Shown here one piece after another: positions 9,371-19,371 of a stretch of DNA of 64,000 bases. This DNA is from Bacteroidales bacterium (GTDB lineage: Bacteria > Bacteroidota > Bacteroidia > Bacteroidales > VadinHA17). Each line of letters begins with the position of its first letter. The first letter of the stretch is position 1. Location of the stretch: positions 62,001-126,000 of the forward strand of contig JAIVHO010000031.1 in assembly GCA_020201035.1 (NCBI GenBank), written 5' to 3'. The position numbers and the translations under genes are program-made. The notes beneath the pieces were generated by a model. It did not search any database and was not told where the DNA came from. It saw only the letters and a program-made list of their open reading frames with translations.

Positions 9371-10837
9371 ATGTCATTTATAGAGGATAAAATAGAACTT
9401 GAGGGCATTACATTTGATGATGTCCTGCTGATACCAACATATTCAAATGTTCTGCCCAGGCAGGTAGATCTCACTACCAGGTTCTCGAGGAATATTAAGC
9501 TGAATACGCCAATCGTTTCTGCCGCAATGGATACAGTCACAGAGGCAGATATGGCCATTGCCATTGCCAGGGAAGGAGGCATCGGTGTTATTCACAAAAA
9601 TATGTCTATCGAGAAACAGGCAGCTCAGGTCAGAAAAGTAAAAAGGGCGGAGAATGTAATGATTCTTGACCCTGTAACCATTCATCCTGATGCTACCGTG
9701 GGTGATGCACTGGGTATGATGCGTGAGTTCAAAATAGGTGGCATTCCTGTAATTGATGATAACAGGGTTCTTCTGGGCATTGTAACAAACCGTGATCTCA
9801 GGTTTGAGAAGATTGAGAACAAAAAGATATCAGAGATAATGACTACAGGTCTTATCACTACCAATCAGGCCGCAGATCTCGTTGATGCCGCCGCCATACT
9901 CCAGAATCATAAGATTGAGAAACTTCCTATTATTGATGATAAGGGTAAACTGGTAGGTCTGATTACCTATAAGGATATAACCAAAACTAAGGACAGGCCG
10001 CTTTCGGCTAAAGACAGTAAAGGAAGACTGAGAGTGGCTGCAGCTCTGGGCATAGCTGCTGATACCGTTGAGAGGGCAAATGCTCTTGTGCATGAGAATG
10101 TGGATGCCCTGGTTATAGATACCGCCCATGCTCATACTGAAAACGTTATTAAAATTCTACGGATAATTAAAAAAGAGCATCCGGGCACGGATATTGTTGT
10201 CGGGAACATTGGAACGGCAGAGGCAGCAAGAATGCTGGCGGCCGAAGGCGCTGATGCTATAAAGGTTGGAATCGGGCCAGGTTCAATTTGCACTACCAGA
10301 GTGGTTGCAGGTGTAGGAATACCCCAACTATCTGCTATCTATGAAGTGGCAAGGGAGGTCAGGGAACTGGGTATACCTGTTATTGCTGACGGAGGCATCA
10401 GGTACTCAGGAGATATTGTAAAGGCAATTGCAGCAGGAGCAGATACCATTATGGCAGGTTCACTCTTTGCCGGTGTGGAAGAATCACCTGGTGAGACAAT
10501 AATATATAACGGTCGAAAGTTTAAATCTTATCGGGGTATGGGATCGATTGAGGCTATGCAGGAAGGATCAAAAGACAGGTATTTTCAGGATATTGAAGAT
10601 GATATAAAAAAGCTTGTACCCGAGGGAATAGCTGCCAGGGTTCCTTACAAGGGAACGCTTAATGAGGTTATATACCAGCTTACGGGCGGACTGAGAGCCG
10701 GGATGGGATATTGCGGATCTGCCACCATAGAGAAGCTTAAGGAAGCCAGATTTGTAAGGATTACACATTCAGGCATAATTGAAAGTCACCCTCATGATGT
10801 GACCATTACAAGGGAAGCACCAAACTACAGCAGATAA
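9371..10837 (+). CDS. guaB: Inosine-5'-monophosphate dehydrogenase
   Basis: IMPDH converts IMP to XMP with NAD, the committed step of GMP synthesis. The start at 9371 ([20 protein letters not shown]) gives 488 residues, the usual length; the track ORF begins 21 codons earlier, upstream of the probable transcription start. The TIM barrel is interrupted by two CBS domains (about 95-205: [27 protein letters not shown]). The active-site loop GPGSICTTR puts the catalytic Cys at about 307, and the mobile flap holds [10 protein letters not shown]. The PPIase gene follows after 24 nt, so the two may be co-transcribed. Confidence 0.97.
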   Translation: MSFIEDKIELEGITFDDVLLIPTYSNVLPRQVDLTTRFSRNIKLNTPIVSAAMDTVTEADMAIAIAREGGIGVIHKNMSIEKQAAQVRKVKRAENVMILDPVTIHPDATVGDALGMMREFKIGGIPVIDDNRVLLGIVTNRDLRFEKIENKKISEIMTTGLITTNQAADLVDAAAILQNHKIEKLPIIDDKGKLVGLITYKDITKTKDRPLSAKDSKGRLRVAAALGIAADTVERANALVHENVDALVIDTAHAHTENVIKILRIIKKEHPGTDIVVGNIGTAEAARMLAAEGADAIKVGIGPGSICTTRVVAGVGIPQLSAIYEVAREVRELGIPVIADGGIRYSGDIVKAIAAGADTIMAGSLFAGVEESPGETIIYNGRKFKSYRGMGSIEAMQEGSKDRYFQDIEDDIKKLVPEGIAARVPYKGTLNEVIYQLTGGLRAGMGYCGSATIEKLKEARFVRITHSGIIESHPHDVTITREAPNYSR

Positions 10838-10861
10838 AGTTTCCCGCAAAGAGAGGAAAAA

Positions 10862-12838
10862 ATGAGAATCATTTTATCAGTACTTATTCTGTTGTCAACA
10901 CTGCCAAACAGCACTCTGAGCGGACAAACATCCGGACAGGAGGTTATAATGACAGTAAACGGAGAGGGAGTTACTGCAGAGCAGTTCCTCTGGTCATTCG
11001 AAAAGAACAGGTCAATGGATCCTGATACCGGCATTGAAGAGTATCTTGATCTTTACACCGACTTCAGGCTTAAGGTTGCAGCTGCAAAGGATGCCGGAAT
11101 TGATAAAAGAGAAGAGTTTAAAAAAGAACTGGAAGGGTACAGAAAGCAGCTTGCACGCAATTACCTGACAGACACCAGCGTGCGTGACAATCTGCTGAAA
11201 AAGGCCTATGACCGCTTCCTTGAAGAGATAAGGGTGCTGCACATACTTATAGCAGTTGAACCGGATGCCTCACCTGAAGATACATTAACTGCATGGCAGA
11301 AGGCAATGAATATCAGTGAAAGGATAAGGCTTGGGGAGCCATTTGAATCAGTGGCCAGGGGAGCATCCGATGACCCCAATGTTTCATATAATGGAGGTGA
11401 TCTTGGATATATTACTGTTTTCCAGACTCCGCGCAATTTTGAGGATGCAATATACTCAATGAGTCCGGGTCAGTTTTCCCGACCGGTACGTACGGCCGCA
11501 GGTTATCATATAATCAAGGTTGAGGCACGCCGCAGGTCCGAAGGAAGGGTGAAGGTAGCTCATATTATGAAGGCAGTGCCCCCGGAAGCCCCGGAAAAAC
11601 AGGCTGAGGAGGCAAAAAAAGCCATAGACTCCCTCTATTCAATCGCAACAAGGGGAGAAGCAGATTTCAGGGAACTGGCTAAAAAGTATTCAGATGATAC
11701 AGGCTCCGCAATGAACGGAGGAGAGCTGCCATGGTTCGGTGCGGGCGAGATGGTTCCTGAATTTGCTGAAACGGCATTCTCCCTGCTTAGAAACGGTGAC
11801 ATAAGTGCCCCCTTCAGAACAAGATTCGGATGGCATATTGTGAAGCGTACCGGTAAGGAATCCCCGCTTTCATTTGAGCAGGCCAGAGAGATACTCGGAA
11901 GCAAGCTTAACCAGTCATACCTCCTTTCATTAAGCAGGAAATCATTTGGCAACAGGCTGCGCAAGGAGTATAATTACAGAGTCAACAACGAAGTTGTTAA
12001 CTGGCTGTACTCAATAGCTGACTCCTCTTTCAGGTCAGGAAGGCATGATCAGCAGGGTTATGATGCACCAGGAGACTGGGTGTTTTCATTTGCTGATATA
12101 AGAATAACCACCGGTGAATTTCTGGAAAAGGCAACCGATCTGGCATCTCAGGTTACCACTGATGATGCGCAAGAATTTATTGACACAATTATCGAGAACT
12201 ACTCCTATGAGCAACTGGTAAATTACGAGGATTCAAGACTTGAAGATAAATACCCGGAATTCAGATACCTTATTAAAGAATTTCATGACGGTATGTTGCT
12301 TTTTGAAATTTCCGACAGCATGGTTTGGAGTCGGGCCGAAACAGACAGCTCTGGTTTGATGAACTATTATGAGTCAAGGAAAGAAGAATTTACAATACCG
12401 GAGTCCGCTACAGGTATTATCTACAGTATAGCACTTGAATCAGGAAAAAGAAGCATCAGAAGGCTGACCAGGGCAATAAGAAAGGGTAACAGCGATCAGG
12501 ATATTATTGAAGCCGTTAACAGGTTTGCCGTCTCCGGTACCGGTACACTGATAACAACTACAATGGGAACATGGGAGAAAGGAGAAAAAAGTATGGTGGA
12601 TAACGTAAAATGGACTAAAGGGTATCACCAGTTTACAGGTGATGACTACCACTACCTCGTATGGTTCAGCCATTTTAATGAAGAAGAGGTGGTTCCTTTT
12701 GAGCAGGCCAGGGAGAAGATTACAGGAGATTACACAAAACTGGTCGCTGAAAGATGGATGGAAGAATTAAGAGCCAGGTATGACGTTACTGTAAACAGAA
12801 ATCTTCTGAACAGCTTAAGGCAAAATATTGAAAAATAA
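10862..12838 (+). CDS. Peptidylprolyl isomerase with two parvulin domains (PpiC/SurA-type)
   Basis: The 658-residue exported protein starts with a signal peptide (MRIILSVLILLSTLPNSTLSGQ). A SurA-like N-terminal helical region precedes two parvulin rotamase domains, one at about 120-225 (IRVLHILIAVEP, GGDLGYITVFQTPRNFEDA) and one at about 230-335 (VKVAHIMKAVPPE, GGELPWFGAGEMVPEF). A long C-terminal region (340-658) has no motif I can name. Its role is probably folding of outer-membrane proteins in the periplasm. The stop overlaps the next start (TAATG), giving coupled translation. Confidence 0.9.
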   Translation: MRIILSVLILLSTLPNSTLSGQTSGQEVIMTVNGEGVTAEQFLWSFEKNRSMDPDTGIEEYLDLYTDFRLKVAAAKDAGIDKREEFKKELEGYRKQLARNYLTDTSVRDNLLKKAYDRFLEEIRVLHILIAVEPDASPEDTLTAWQKAMNISERIRLGEPFESVARGASDDPNVSYNGGDLGYITVFQTPRNFEDAIYSMSPGQFSRPVRTAAGYHIIKVEARRRSEGRVKVAHIMKAVPPEAPEKQAEEAKKAIDSLYSIATRGEADFRELAKKYSDDTGSAMNGGELPWFGAGEMVPEFAETAFSLLRNGDISAPFRTRFGWHIVKRTGKESPLSFEQAREILGSKLNQSYLLSLSRKSFGNRLRKEYNYRVNNEVVNWLYSIADSSFRSGRHDQQGYDAPGDWVFSFADIRITTGEFLEKATDLASQVTTDDAQEFIDTIIENYSYEQLVNYEDSRLEDKYPEFRYLIKEFHDGMLLFEISDSMVWSRAETDSSGLMNYYESRKEEFTIPESATGIIYSIALESGKRSIRRLTRAIRKGNSDQDIIEAVNRFAVSGTGTLITTTMGTWEKGEKSMVDNVKWTKGYHQFTGDDYHYLVWFSHFNEEEVVPFEQAREKITGDYTKLVAERWMEELRARYDVTVNRNLLNSLRQNIEK

Positions 12839-13683
12839 TGAGAAATGTTCCGGCCCTTATAATAATAATGGTGATAATGGCCGCCTGTGCGGATATGAAC
12901 TCTTCAAACAACCGTACTGTGGTAGCCAGAGCAGGAGACAGAAACCTCTATCTGGATCAGTTGCCCGACCTCCCGGGAAATGCTCTCCCTGAAGAAGATA
13001 GTATAAGTATTGTCAGAAATTATATTGACCGCTGGATAAAACGTGAACTTTTGCTTAATAAGGCAGAGGCAAACCTGAGTCCTGAATACCAGGCAGAGAT
13101 TGATTTCAAACTTGAGGAAACCAGGGCTAACCTGATGATTTACCAGTATGAGCAACAGATGATGCTTCAGAAAATGGATACAACGGTAACAATGGATGAA
13201 ATCACATCTTACTATGACAAATATAATGAAACACTTAACCTTAGCAGCGACATTGTAAGAGCACTCTTTATCAAAGTGCCGGTTGAAGCCCCTAACAGCA
13301 ATAAGCTGATTCAATGGCTGAAAAACGGATCCCAGTCTGATATGCAGGAGGTAGAAGCTTACTGCTACCAGTTCGCGGATAAGTATGATGATTTTGGTGA
13401 AGGGTGGATTGACCTGAACTTTTTAATGCGGGAACTGCCTGAAAATGTGTCCAGAATATCCCTGCTGAGAAACAACACGGTAATGGAATCCTCGGATGAT
13501 CATTTCCGCTATATTGTACAGGTAAGGGAACACAGGCTCAGGGGAACACGGTCACCCCTGGGGTATACACAGGAAGATATCCGCAATATCATAATAAACA
13601 ACAGGAAAATTGAATTCCTTCAGGAGCTGGAAAAAGGAGTTTATAATGAAGCTCTCAGAGAAAACCGGTTTAAAATTTTTTAG
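12838..13683 (+). CDS. Chaperone-like periplasmic lipoprotein in the SurA cluster
   Basis: The 281-residue protein has a lipoprotein signal (IIIMVIMAACADMN, Cys at 17). The body is highly charged and mostly helical: YIDRWIKRELLLNKAE and FKLEETRANLMIYQYEQQMM resemble the SurA/PpiC N-terminal chaperone helices. No complete parvulin active site is visible. It is sandwiched between two parvulin proteins and overlaps the upstream gene by one base, so an accessory folding factor is the natural inference. Its exact function is unknown. Confidence 0.75.
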   Translation: MRNVPALIIIMVIMAACADMNSSNNRTVVARAGDRNLYLDQLPDLPGNALPEEDSISIVRNYIDRWIKRELLLNKAEANLSPEYQAEIDFKLEETRANLMIYQYEQQMMLQKMDTTVTMDEITSYYDKYNETLNLSSDIVRALFIKVPVEAPNSNKLIQWLKNGSQSDMQEVEAYCYQFADKYDDFGEGWIDLNFLMRELPENVSRISLLRNNTVMESSDDHFRYIVQVREHRLRGTRSPLGYTQEDIRNIIINNRKIEFLQELEKGVYNEALRENRFKIF

Positions 13684-13778
13684 CCTGAATCCGTATTTTA
13701 TTAACCATTCAGAAAGAGAGAACTTAAAAGAGGCAGATTATTCCTGAAGATTTTAATAACTTAGAAATTAATAAGAGA

Positions 13779-15140
13779 ATGAACATAATTAAAAAAGCAC
13801 TCAGAATTACAGCGATAGCAGCAGCAATTATTACACTCTCCTCTACAACCTCCAGAAGTCAGCAGCTGGTTGACGAGATTTCAGCTATTGTAGGAGATGA
13901 AACCATCCTGCTGTCAGAAATCGAGAGTCTTGTGCTTACACAGCGGAGTATGGGTGACCGGACACCTGCAGAAAGATTGCGATGTGAGATACTGGAAGAT
14001 ATGATGGTCCAGAAACTATTCCTTGATCAGGCCAGGATTGACAGTATACAGGTTACTGACGATGATGTTGACCGGAGTCTCAATATGCGGCTAAATGATT
14101 TTATAGTAAGAGCAGGATCTGAGAAGAACCTTGAGGAGTATTACAATAAAAGCATGATTGAGATCAGAAGGGATCTGAGAAAAATGATGAAGAATGAACT
14201 TCTTACTTCCCAGATGCAGCAGACACTGGCAATGGATATAAAAACCTCACCCTCTGAAGTAAAAAAGTTTTATAACAGCCATAATCCTGACTCCATGCCA
14301 CTTATTCCGGCAAAGGTAGAACTGAGTATTCTTCAGATTGACCCTCCGGGTAACGAAGAGAATAAGCTGGAAACAAGACAACGACTGCTGGATTTGAGAA
14401 GAAGGATAATAGAAGGTGAAAGCTTTAAGGCACTGGCAATACTCTATTCAGAAGATGAAGGAACAGCTGCTATGGGAGGAGAACTCGGATTTACGACCAG
14501 AGGGTCTCTTGACAAAGCATATGCCGACGAAGCATTCAGCCTGAAGACAAATATAGTATCGCGGGTAGTGGAATCTCAGTTCGGATTTCATATTATTGAA
14601 CTCATCGAGCGAAACGGTGATATGATCAATACCCGACATATCCTTATGAGACCAAAGGTTAAACCGGAACAGAGGATCGAAGCTATGAATCGACTCGACT
14701 CCATAGCAACGCTTATCAGGAACGATTCGCTTACATTTGCCCAGGCCTCATGGAAGTTCAGTTCAGACACGGAGACCAGGATGAACGGAGGTAAATTTGT
14801 AAGCCCTGACAGCAGGGAGAACCTTATTGAAATAGATAAACTCCCTCCTGCCACATACCAGGAGGTAAGGAATCTGCAGGTAGGTGAAATCTCAAACCCA
14901 TTTATGACTACCGACAGTAAGGGCAATACTGTATTCAGAATTGTGCGTCTCGACCGCCAGACGGAACCGCATATTGCCAATCTGAAAGATGATTACAGCT
15001 TTCTGGAGGATGCTACCCTTATGCAGAAGCGTTCCAAAATCTACCAGAAATGGATTGAGGAGAAGATGCAGGTCACCTATATCAGAATAAGTGACCGCTT
15101 TAAAACATGCAATTTCGCCACAGAGGGATGGCAAAATTGA
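13779..15140 (+). CDS. SurA-like periplasmic chaperone / peptidylprolyl isomerase
   Basis: The 453-residue protein follows the SurA plan: signal peptide (to about 27), N-terminal chaperone region beginning VDEISAIVGDETILLSEIE, then two parvulin domains (about 175-280, GGELGFTTRGSLDKAYADEAF; about 285-390, NTRHILMRPKVKP). E. coli SurA escorts unfolded outer-membrane proteins to the BAM complex. A 95-nt gap separates it from the lipoprotein gene, and its 3' end overlaps the OstA-like gene. It is the best SurA orthologue of the three cluster members. Confidence 0.88.
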   Translation: MNIIKKALRITAIAAAIITLSSTTSRSQQLVDEISAIVGDETILLSEIESLVLTQRSMGDRTPAERLRCEILEDMMVQKLFLDQARIDSIQVTDDDVDRSLNMRLNDFIVRAGSEKNLEEYYNKSMIEIRRDLRKMMKNELLTSQMQQTLAMDIKTSPSEVKKFYNSHNPDSMPLIPAKVELSILQIDPPGNEENKLETRQRLLDLRRRIIEGESFKALAILYSEDEGTAAMGGELGFTTRGSLDKAYADEAFSLKTNIVSRVVESQFGFHIIELIERNGDMINTRHILMRPKVKPEQRIEAMNRLDSIATLIRNDSLTFAQASWKFSSDTETRMNGGKFVSPDSRENLIEIDKLPPATYQEVRNLQVGEISNPFMTTDSKGNTVFRIVRLDRQTEPHIANLKDDYSFLEDATLMQKRSKIYQKWIEEKMQVTYIRISDRFKTCNFATEGWQN

Positions 15141-16753
15141 ATTATGCCTGGCTGACTATCCTTCTGGCTCTGCTTATACCATCTCAGTTTCTTTCAGGAC
15201 AGGAAAAGGAGAGACCGGAGAAAAGAATAGTTTCTATCCTCCATTCAGACATAGGATTCGGAGAGGGTGGCACACGAACTCTGACAGGGAATGTAAGGCT
15301 GAAGCATAAGGAGATGTTTATGAATTGCGACAGTGCTATTCTTACGGAAAACAGCACCATCGTAAAAGCTTACGGCAATATTCATATTTTCAGGGGAGAC
15401 ACACTCCACCTCTATGGCGAATATCTGTACTATAACTCTCAGAGTGAACAGGCTGAAGTAAAAGACAGCGTTTTACTTATTGATCGTGATACAAGACTGT
15501 ATACCAACCATATATACTATGATCTGGTTAATGAAACAGCCACCTACAATACCGGAGGAAAGATAATCAACGAGGATAATGTACTCACAAGTATCATCGG
15601 AATCTACTACTCAATACCGGAAACTGCTCATTTCAAGGACAGCGTCAAACTGGTAAACCCGAACTATACTATAACCTCAGACACACTGATTTACAATACT
15701 GTAACCGAAACGGCATTTTTCCACGGGGAATCGGAAATATTTGGTGACTCCCTCTATGCCAGATGTGAGGATGGCTGGTATGATACCAGGCTGGAAGTTT
15801 CGGTACTGAAAAAAAACGCGCGCATTGACAATAAAAAGCAGATTATTACAGGTGAATCCCTATACTATGATGAACTGGCAGGATATGGCACCGCATTTCA
15901 GGATGTAACTATCACCGACCAAACCCGGGATGTGGTAATAAAAGGGAACAGTGCCTGGTATACCCGGAATCCGGAAGATTTTTTAATCACTGACAGTGCA
16001 CAGTTTATACAAACATCGGAGGATGAGTTTATTTATCTCCATGCTGACACACTGTGGTCGGCAGCAGTACATGATACAGTACATTCACTACCAGCGCCTG
16101 AACCTCAGTTGGTTACAGAAGCGGCTGACACTATCCTGATACCATCAACCTCCGAAAATATGCTGGCACCGGGAGCTTCTGACACCAGTGAGGACAATAG
16201 AATAATGCGGGCATGGTACGGGGTCAGAATTTTCGGAAACAGCCTTCAGGCAATATGCGACTCACTCAGTTACAAAAGTGCAGATTCAATCGTAAAACTC
16301 TACAAATCACCTGTTATATGGTCAGACAATAATCAGCTGACTGCCGACTCTATTTTTATGTTTATTACAGGAGAATCAGTAGGCCGCATTGAGCTTTACA
16401 ACAGTGCCTTTATAATTGAACAGGTTGATGCTGAGAGATTCAACCAGATAAGAGGAACAAACCTTACAGGGTATTTCAGGGATAATACCATCTATAAGAT
16501 TGAAGTTAAGGGTAACGCCGAGAATATCTACTATCTGGTAGATGAAGGCCGTCTGGTAGGTGTAAACCAGGGAACATGTGCATCAATAGATATCTACCTT
16601 ACTGATGGTAAAATAACGGATATTTATATGTTCCAGTCTCCTGACGGAACGCTGGACCCCCCCCTTCAGAAGTCAGACACTGGAAGGAGATATGATTCTT
16701 TCAAATGGATGGAAGAGGTGAGGCCAAAGAACAGATTTGATATTTTCAGGTAA
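15128..16753 (+). CDS. OstA/LptA-like periplasmic protein
   Basis: The protein has an OstA/LptA beta-jellyroll start (GGTRTLTGNVRLKHKEMFMNCDSAIL) followed by more short beta-repeat units of the type DTLIYNTVTETAFFHGESEI. LptA-type proteins form the periplasmic bridge for lipopolysaccharide. At about 541 residues it is much longer than E. coli LptA, as is usual for Bacteroidota OstA-like proteins. I chose ATG 15128 because it gives a clean signal peptide (MAKLNYAWLTILLALLIPSQFLSG); the track ORF starts seven codons earlier. Either start lies inside the end of the SurA-like gene, so translation is coupled. Confidence 0.82.
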   Translation: MAKLNYAWLTILLALLIPSQFLSGQEKERPEKRIVSILHSDIGFGEGGTRTLTGNVRLKHKEMFMNCDSAILTENSTIVKAYGNIHIFRGDTLHLYGEYLYYNSQSEQAEVKDSVLLIDRDTRLYTNHIYYDLVNETATYNTGGKIINEDNVLTSIIGIYYSIPETAHFKDSVKLVNPNYTITSDTLIYNTVTETAFFHGESEIFGDSLYARCEDGWYDTRLEVSVLKKNARIDNKKQIITGESLYYDELAGYGTAFQDVTITDQTRDVVIKGNSAWYTRNPEDFLITDSAQFIQTSEDEFIYLHADTLWSAAVHDTVHSLPAPEPQLVTEAADTILIPSTSENMLAPGASDTSEDNRIMRAWYGVRIFGNSLQAICDSLSYKSADSIVKLYKSPVIWSDNNQLTADSIFMFITGESVGRIELYNSAFIIEQVDAERFNQIRGTNLTGYFRDNTIYKIEVKGNAENIYYLVDEGRLVGVNQGTCASIDIYLTDGKITDIYMFQSPDGTLDPPLQKSDTGRRYDSFKWMEEVRPKNRFDIFR

Positions 16754-16776
16754 AAAAAAAGAGGCTTACCGCCTCT
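16752..16776 (-). terminator. Rho-independent terminator of the DUF2795 gene
   Basis: On the minus strand AGAGGC and GCCTCT pair around the loop GGTAA and are followed directly by nine Ts. It also lies just after the convergent OstA-like gene. Confidence 0.85.
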
Positions 16777-16781
16777 GAAAT

Positions 16782-17003
16782 TCAATACTCATCTTCATTG
16801 AAGAAGAAATCATCCTTACTGGGATAATCAGGCCATATATCCTCAATACTCTCATATATATCCCCTTCATCCTCTATTTCCTGAAGATTCTCAATCACCT
16901 CCATAGGAGCTCCTGACCTGATGGCATAGTCTATGAGCTCATCCTTTGTGGCCGGCCATGGAGCATCCTCCAATTTTGATGCAAGTTCTAATGTCCAATA
17001 CAT
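16782..17003 (-). CDS. DUF2795 domain-containing protein
   Basis: This 73-residue acidic protein contains the DUF2795 signature APWPATKDELIDYAIRSGAPMEVIENLQ, a small helical fold common as a single short protein in many bacteria. The C-terminus is strongly acidic (DIWPDYPSKDDFFFNEDEY). The function is unknown. It has its own terminator and is separated from the adenosyltransferase gene by 80 nt. Confidence 0.85.
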   Translation of the reverse strand: MYWTLELASKLEDAPWPATKDELIDYAIRSGAPMEVIENLQEIEDEGDIYESIEDIWPDYPSKDDFFFNEDEY

Positions 17004-17083
17004 TTATTACTATTTCTGGTCAATATTAAGGACTGCAAATAAAGAATATTTTATTAAGATACACAATATCAAAAAAAACTTTT

Positions 17084-17626
17084 TCAGGGAATCCATGCTG
17101 GCTGCTCCACTCCTGATTCAGCGGCCACCTTTCTGGACAGAACAAACAGATAATCAGACAGTCTGTTCAGATACTTCACTATCTGCCAGTCTACGTCTGC
17201 CTCCCCGGAGAGCCTTATAACAGCTCTCTCAGCTCGTCGTGCTACTGCTCTGGCGACATGTATGGCTGCAATATTGACACTTCCACCCGGCAGAATGAAA
17301 GAGTTCAATGGTTTAAGTAAAGATTCCATGGCATCAATCTCACTCTCCATTTCAGCTATATCTGAGTCTGAAGGGGCAGTCATCCTGCTCTTGCTTGCAC
17401 CCGGCCCTACAGCCAGCAGAGCAGCACAATGCATAAGTCTGGACTGAATACCAACCAGGAAATTCATTCGTTCTCTGTTCTCCGGCATGTATGCCACAAC
17501 TCCAACCAGTGCAATCACCTCGTCAACATTTCCGTAAGCCTCAATTCTGACTGAGCTCTTGGGTAACCGGGCGCCTCCCGCCAGGGAGGTGGTTCCATCA
17601 TCTCCTGTTTTGGTATATATCTTCAT
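17084..17626 (-). CDS. Cob(I)yrinic acid a,c-diamide adenosyltransferase, PduO type
   Basis: The 180-residue protein makes adenosylcobalamin from cob(I)alamin and ATP. The ATP-binding N-terminus is MKIYTKTGDDGTTSLAGGARLPK, then VRIEAYGNVDEVIALVG, and the conserved C-terminal helix holds VARRAERAVIRL. Length is normal for the PduO/MMAB family. It starts 2 nt after the ABC ATPase gene stop. No cobalamin biosynthesis genes or B12-dependent enzymes are nearby, but a CarH-like B12-binding regulator occurs at 51319-52194. Confidence 0.93.
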   Translation of the reverse strand: MKIYTKTGDDGTTSLAGGARLPKSSVRIEAYGNVDEVIALVGVVAYMPENRERMNFLVGIQSRLMHCAALLAVGPGASKSRMTAPSDSDIAEMESEIDAMESLLKPLNSFILPGGSVNIAAIHVARAVARRAERAVIRLSGEADVDWQIVKYLNRLSDYLFVLSRKVAAESGVEQPAWIP

Positions 17627-17628
17627 AT

Positions 17629-18315
17629 TTAATCCTTTACAACGTCACTGGATACTTCACCGTCCATTAGTCTTATTATCCTGCGGGCATTCTGAGCAAT
17701 ATCCTCCTCATGGGTTACAAGAATAACGGTATTTCCAAGGTTGTGAATCTCCCTGAGAAGGTTCATTATATCCACAGATGTCTTACTGTCAAGATTTCCG
17801 GTAGGTTCATCAGCCAGGATAATAGATGGCTTATTCACCATGGCACGTGCTATTGCAACCCTCTGCCTCTGTCCGCCCGAAAGCTCATTCGGTTTATGGG
17901 TCATCCTGTCAGCAAGTCCCACCTGATCAAGCATATCAGTTGCAATCTTTACCCTTTCTATTTTTGGAATTCCGGCATAAACAAGAGGAAGGGTAACATT
18001 CTCAAGTGCCGTGTACCTCGGCAGTAGATTAAAAGTCTGGAAAATAAATCCGATCTCCTTATTCCGTATCTCGGCCAACCTGTTATCTTCCAGTTTGCTA
18101 ACATCAGTTCCATTAAGCCAGTATTCTCCTCTGGTGGGAGTATCAAGACAACCCAGAATATTCATCAGCGTTGATTTTCCGGAGCCTGAAGGCCCCATGA
18201 TCGCCAAATATTCATTTTGTTCTATATCGAGAGTAACAGACCTCAGTGCCTTTACAATCACTGAACCAATCTGGTAATGCTTCACAATCCCTTTAATCTC
18301 AATTATTTTACTCAT
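17629..18315 (-). CDS. ABC transporter ATP-binding protein (MacB/LolD type)
   Basis: The 228-residue ATPase has Walker A (GPSGSGKS), Q-loop ([10 protein letters not shown]), signature ([14 protein letters not shown]), Walker B ([12 protein letters not shown]) and H-loop His (VTHE). [17 protein letters not shown]-type N-termini and [13 protein letters not shown] place it with the MacB/LolD/FtsE group that works with FtsX-like permeases in lipoprotein or macrolide export. No permease gene is adjacent, so the partner must be elsewhere. It is followed 2 nt later by the adenosyltransferase gene, probably without functional connection. Confidence 0.93.
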   Translation of the reverse strand: MSKIIEIKGIVKHYQIGSVIVKALRSVTLDIEQNEYLAIMGPSGSGKSTLMNILGCLDTPTRGEYWLNGTDVSKLEDNRLAEIRNKEIGFIFQTFNLLPRYTALENVTLPLVYAGIPKIERVKIATDMLDQVGLADRMTHKPNELSGGQRQRVAIARAMVNKPSIILADEPTGNLDSKTSVDIMNLLREIHNLGNTVILVTHEEDIAQNARRIIRLMDGEVSSDVVKD

Positions 18316-18389
18316 AATAGTGCTTAAAAAATTACCCGAAAATAGTTTATATTATCAACAATCTGAAAATTTTATACTAACAAATCTGC

Positions 18390-19343
18390 TCAATATCTTA
18401 TTAAAAAATTCTGCTTCGGGATGCCCTTTCTGAAAAACAGAATACCATACCTGAGAAGATCAATTGAAACGGAAACCCTCCTGTCACTTATCAGCCTGTT
18501 CCATTCATCCTCTAAATCCGGTGACAAATGAATATTTTCAATAATGACAATTGTTTCATCTGATAATACACCGGCAAGCATATCAAAACAGTAGAACAAT
18601 TTATTCCGGCAGCTGTTCGCAACTACCAGTATCAGTCCGGCTTTCCCAGCTTCAGAACAAATATTACCCGGGCACCATTCCTTATCAATCAGCCTCATCT
18701 CGATATTTCCTGTGACAACTGCGTTGGCTTGATAACTGGTTAGTGCATCTGCCGATCCTGCTCTTTCTGGTTCTTCTTCAGATATTCCTTCGGCTGCTGT
18801 CCCTTCTCCCAATGTTTCTTCTCCTGATGATATTACGCCTGATGTTTCTTCTTCCGGAGTTTCTTTTCCTGCGAATACTTCTCCTGGTGTTCCTTCGCTG
18901 GATATCCCCTCTTCCGATTCCGTTCTCCTATTAACAATTATCACTTTTGAATCGGGAGCCTCCGCCGCCATGGCAAGTGTGGCCATAGAGAGTACGCCTC
19001 CTATCTGCAAAACCGGTAACCCGGTTACCTTTCTGGCCAGAAGGGCCAATAGCCTGCAGTACTTGTCACAGCCATAAATCCGTTCCACCCATCCCCTCCC
19101 TTTTTCAGGTATATTGTCAATCTTCAATGAACCATCCCGTAACAGGTTTGCCCCCTGCACTTGCTGAATATGCAGCATCCTGCGCTTTAAATCAACTACT
19201 GTTTTGACAACCGCAGGGTCTGGTTTATTCAAAAATATTTCTGAAAAAAGGTTAAAAACGAACGGACTGTGGATACCATGTCCCTTCCTGTGACGGGCCA
19301 GTAAAAAATATTTCAGACGGCGTGAAGTAAAAAAGAGATTCAT
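18390..19343 (-). CDS. O-methyltransferase-like SAM fold protein with low-complexity insertion
   Basis: The N-terminus RRLKYFLLARHRKGHGIHSPFVFNLF is a signature of a Bacteroidota class I methyltransferase family. The glycine-rich loop is degenerate (VLQIGGVLSMATLAMA instead of the usual ELGTSLGIS type). Immediately after the second strand (KVIIVNRR) comes an insert of about 65 residues rich in E, G, S and T (EEGISSEGTPGEVFAGKETP...), ending before TSYQANAVVTGNIEMRLID. The downstream fold resumes with ICSEAGKAGLILVVA. Enzymatic activity is therefore doubtful. It is divergent from recG. Confidence 0.65.
   Translation of the reverse strand: MNLFFTSRRLKYFLLARHRKGHGIHSPFVFNLFSEIFLNKPDPAVVKTVVDLKRRMLHIQQVQGANLLRDGSLKIDNIPEKGRGWVERIYGCDKYCRLLALLARKVTGLPVLQIGGVLSMATLAMAAEAPDSKVIIVNRRTESEEGISSEGTPGEVFAGKETPEEETSGVISSGEETLGEGTAAEGISEEEPERAGSADALTSYQANAVVTGNIEMRLIDKEWCPGNICSEAGKAGLILVVANSCRNKLFYCFDMLAGVLSDETIVIIENIHLSPDLEDEWNRLISDRRVSVSIDLLRYGILFFRKGIPKQNFLIRY
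18760..18925. repeat. Imperfect low-complexity repeat inside the methyltransferase-like gene
   Basis: On the coding strand GGAGAAGAAAC and GAAGGAAC-type units recur with variation, mostly in phase with codons for Glu, Gly, Ser and Thr. The tract encodes the insert described for the host gene. Confidence 0.6.
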
Positions 19344-19371
19344 CAGGCAATTTTAAAATTGTCAGGAAAGC

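Noticed and set aside
17004-17083. Cobalamin riboswitch near the adenosyltransferase gene
   Set aside because: No B12-box-like sequence was seen, and the gene is only 2 nt behind the ABC ATPase gene.
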